This document shows, piece by piece, positions 61,125 through 64,000 of a stretch of 64,000 nucleotides of DNA (position 1 is its first letter; each line of letters begins with the position of its first letter). A program made the position numbers and the translations under genes. The DNA is from Holothuria scabra (taxonomy: Eukaryota > Echinodermata > Holothuroidea > Aspidochirotida > Holothuriidae): NCBI GenBank assembly GCA_037179385.1, contig CM074193.1, forward strand, positions 5,663,547-5,727,546, read 5' to 3'. The notes beneath the pieces were generated by a model. That model worked only from the letters and a program-made list of their open reading frames with translations. It made no database searches and was not told the DNA's origin.

Positions 61125-62340
61125 TTTTCCAGAACTTAGTTTTTTTATGCCTCAGTTTGGTTGCTTTTGCTACAAAAATACAAACTGGAACTGACAGAGC
61201 TATGTGAATGATACTTAATCAAGCTGTATGTTTAAACAGGTCATATACTGCATTGAAAACTAAATAAAAACAATATTCTTCCAATAAATGTCTCAACGCT
61301 TCTTTTTTTCAACACGCTTCGCGTGCACTCGTTTTAAATATGTCAGGATTCAGGGTTACTTCTTGATGAACACCTCTCCCATTGTCACTGAAACTTACCA
61401 CCAATGCCTGGGCCGTACACAGGTCTATTGTTTCTAGTAAAAGAATGAGGCAGGTAGGTGGTCGTCTTCTGGTCCCCTTCTCTGACCAAGTGCCCCCAAG
61501 CTTTCTGAAAAGAGGATGACCTTATTTGACCCTAATCTGGAGCTCCACTCTTTTTTCGGCTGAAGTGAAAAGGGGCCCACCCTTTCTCTAATTTCCATTA
61601 ATTTCTCTATTGAGATGTCTCCTAAGTCCATTTTTTCGGTGTGTTCTGCACGTCCCATTACAGATAAGGACTCTATAAAAATCTCATGAAAAGGACTCCA
61701 TAGGAAACCAATGGTACGTTTTTGCTGAGTACAAATATTCTCAAGGGTCACCCTTATTCAGCTGTAGTGAAAAGGGACCACTCTTTGTCTAATTTTCTTT
61801 CAGTTTCATATTGAGATGAAGTAAAATTTCTTTTTTTCGCTTTTGGATAATGGCTCTGTGAAAGTCACCTGAAAAAGACTATATAGGAAACCAGAGTATG
61901 TTTGTGCTTCAGTAAGAATGTCCACAGGGGGCCACTGTTATTCAGCTAAGGCTAAAAGTGGCCCACCCTTTTCTCTAATTTTCTTTCAGTTTTATTACTT
62001 AGAAGTCATAAACGTTAAATTTTTCCGCGCGCCTGGCGCACCCCATCATTGACAAAGGCTGAATTCACATCACATGAAAAGCCCCCTAGCTTTCTGAAAA
62101 GAAGATCTGGGGCACCAAGGAGGGAGCCCCTGAAGAACCTCAATTTTAAGTAATCCATTCACCCTCCCCATACCCTCTGCATTATCGATTCCGGTCGACT
62201 TTAATCATATGGAGTAAGGATATATTTGATTTGTGATATTTGTGTTCTGTTTAGTGCCCATCTTATGTAATTTAAAGTTGAAGATAAAAGGCATCATTTT
62301 AAGGCCTACAATTTCACAAATACCCAGGAGCTGGACCCCA
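61125..62340 (+). repeat. 1.2-kb dispersed repeat, copy 2
   Basis: Aligned with 9385-10704 throughout, with three internal units restarting near 61612, 61812 and 62001 (about 190-200 bp). It has small deletions compared with copy 1 and lacks the full GC hairpin at its right end, where instead 'cccaggagctggaccccac' passes into different sequence. Confidence 0.75.
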
Positions 62341-62443
62341 CGCCGGTAGGGGGAGCGCTTCACGCTCCAGCGGCATCTTCAGCATCGTTTGGTAGTCAGT
62401 CTGAATTTGCCCCCCACTTTCAGACATCAAATCCCGCCCCTGA
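62341..62443. repeat. Transposon-like terminus next to an NSUN4 splice donor
   Basis: The segment ends 'gccccccactttcagacatc' and 'aaatcccgcccctgac'. Read on the minus strand it starts CAGGGGCGGGATTTG, similar to the hAT-type left ends in this window. It begins only about seven bases inside the intron. No partner end or target duplication was identified. Confidence 0.45.
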
Positions 62444-62449
62444 CTGTAC

Positions 62450-62610
62450 CTTATCAAATGTATTCTTTGATGCTTCTCCCCACTTCTCTCCTTCAAGAGC
62501 AGTCACCTGAACTTTACCAGAGTTGAGGAGTTCCTTTGGCACATAAGAATCCAGGACAGATAACAACCGCTTCCTACGGGCAGTAGCAGGTTCATTTAGA
62601 ACAATGCCAC
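62450..62610 (-). CDS. NSUN4: NSUN4, exon 2 of those visible
   Basis: 161 nt, entered in phase 1 after tttaag and left in phase 0 at AAG|gtacag. It encodes GGIVLNEPATARRKRLLSVL, then DSYVPKELLNSGKVQVTALE and GEKWGEASKNTFDK. This corresponds to human NSUN4 around [26 protein letters not shown] ... WDGRKWGE, the SAM-binding motif II-III part of the fold. The donor gtacag departs from consensus at positions 4 and 5, and a transposon-like end follows immediately. Confidence 0.95.
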
Positions 62611-63241
62611 CTTAAATTGAAGAAACAGCCACAGAAAAAGAATAAAAAATGTATTCAATACAATGTATATCAACTGCAGTAATTTTAGCACATGGTTTCA
62701 TATTACTTCTTGTATAAAAGATATGCCCCAAGTTAAAAGACAGGTCAAAACAGGCCGACAGAAATAGTTGGAATCAACTTGCAGAATTAACTCAATGGTT
62801 TCAACGGTGACAGAATATGAAGAACACTGGAGCAGGAATCTGGATCACACCCTCTCCAATGGTTTGAAAATATCACTTTTCTAAAACTTTTCCTTTTTGA
62901 TAAGACAAGCAGTTTAACTGGACATTATACTGTAGGAGATAAATTTGCATGCTACAAGTGGTGTTTTGCCAGACTTTCCAAAAAAAAAAAACCAAGTTTT
63001 GCAAAAACTATTACCATCTCCCCACCATATCCCTCATAAAACTATCCTGTAGGAGATGTTTGAATCAGTTGTCCTTTTCTTGCTACAGTGACCTAACAAC
63101 AGTTCCCCTACCCTGTGTGAAGAGAAGCTACCACAAAATTTTACAAGCTGACTTTTCCACTATCAAACCATACAACTCCTAAAAGGTCCTCATTAAGCTG
63201 AGTTCAAAATATTCATAGCAGAATCTTGTATGTCCACTTAC
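62611..63241 (-). other. NSUN4 intron 1 (of those visible)
   Basis: A 0.63-kb AT-rich intron with ordinary phase-1 junctions. Nothing else is visible in it. Confidence 0.7.
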
Positions 63242-64000
63242 CTTCAGCTAATATACTTAGCATTGTCAGGGCTTTGCCTCCGGGGGCAGCACACATATCC
63301 AGAATTGAGTCTTTAGGTTGAATATCTAGCGCCATTACTGGTAAAAGGGAAGAAGCATCCATGGTGTAATAGTACAATAGACCAGAGGATGATTCTACTC
63401 TTGAAGGAGGTAATCTCTGAAAATTACCACAAGGAAAAGTAAAACATTTTACGAATGGACTAATTGTCATAGGAAGTCGTACAAAATCTATGGATGATGA
63501 AAGGTCAACTATATTGGCAGGGTTATCCAGGCTCTTTTCTTGACCAATCATGTACTCCAGCTTTGATTCAAATCCAGCTGCAACAATGTATTGATCTCTC
63601 CAAGAGTCTTGATTTCTGATTTCTGGTTTCTTTACAGTACTCTCTTGATTAACATATTTTCTTTCATCGTTAGAAATACCATTTTCTTCTAAGATTTCTT
63701 TCAGGTTTTCACCTGTGGTTTTTGCATCAGGGTCACCAGTCCTTATTTTGTTTAATCTGTCACTTTCAGAGAATGACTTTTGAAGGTCCCAGGCAGCAGA
63801 TTGGACAAAATCCTCTGCACCAAGATTTGCTAATCTTTCTATTGCTTCATCTCCATGACAAAAGGTGTTAAGAAAGGCACCATACTTCTGAAGAGACAAG
63901 AGGGCAAGTCTGATGGAAGGCCAATTTTGCCGGAACTGACTTCCATAGTGGTGATCAAAATAACTCAATGCCAAGTGAGTTGGATCATTTTTTAAGGCAC
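63242..64000 (-). CDS. NSUN4: NSUN4, upstream exon (runs off the right edge)
   Basis: At least 253 codons, open to the window edge, with donor GAAG|gtaag in phase 1. It starts within ALKNDPTHLALSYFDHHYGS and QFRQNWPSIRLALLSLQKYG, matching human NSUN4 ([33 protein letters not shown]). It ends with the substrate-side block YYTMDASSLLPVMALDIQP and SAM motif I DMCAAPGGKALTML. Between about residues 75 and 150 it has a charged stretch (KIRTGDPDAKTTGENLKEIL and onward) that I do not expect from the vertebrate protein, roughly 60-80 residues longer. The mitochondrial targeting sequence and start codon lie outside the window. Confidence 0.95.

Noticed and set aside
61434..61751. 105-codon minus-strand open frame
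   Set aside because: It lies in the 1.2-kb repeat, and the copy at 9.7-10 kb does not preserve it.

Overview
This is animal nuclear DNA. Short conserved exons are separated by long repeat-filled introns, splice sites are canonical, CR1/L2-type LINEs and many small DNA transposons are present, and there are long G or C homopolymers. The protein families and the 2A-bearing LINE fit an invertebrate deuterostome (echinoderm-like). That placement is an inference of low confidence.

Three host genes are visible, none of them in one uninterrupted reading frame. (1) A Golgi class I alpha-1,2-mannosidase (GH47, MAN1A type) on the minus strand, exons 1 and 2 at 4546-3926 and 1515-1300; the rest lies off the left edge. 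(2) A plus-strand gene at 34421-50388 with an N-terminal membrane anchor and a C-terminal YccV/HspQ-like (hemimethylated-DNA-binding type) domain. All its exons can be joined in phase. Two phase-0 exons (47353-47469 and 48180-48290) encode alternative versions of the same part of the domain, so they look mutually exclusive. (3) NSUN4, the mitochondrial rRNA m5C methyltransferase, on the minus strand from 54948 past the right edge, with four exons visible. Genes 2 and 3 converge; genes 1 and 2 diverge across about 30 kb of repeats.

The rest is mostly mobile DNA. 4.5-24 kb is a repeat graveyard: TTAA-flanked MITEs, a fold-back MITE nested in a minisatellite, an inverted pair of about 1 kb repeats, and a LINE fragment split by another repeat. 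24-32 kb holds two nearly complete LINEs tail to tail. The plus-strand one has ORF1 with a PHD-like finger and an SGNH esterase, then ORF2 with endonuclease and reverse transcriptase broken by one frameshift. The minus-strand one has ORF1 starting with a 2A ribosome-skipping motif followed by PHD-like fingers, then a decayed ORF2. Introns of gene 2 carry a minisatellite in which most units contain a perfect nuclear-receptor DR1 site, a tRNA-derived SINE, a piggyBac-like MITE and a hAT-type element with perfect 8-bp target duplications. Introns of NSUN4 carry a second hAT-type element, a MITE and the second copy of the 1.2-1.3 kb repeat seen near 9.4 kb.

All calls come from reading the sequence and from memory of protein families. 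No database search was run.
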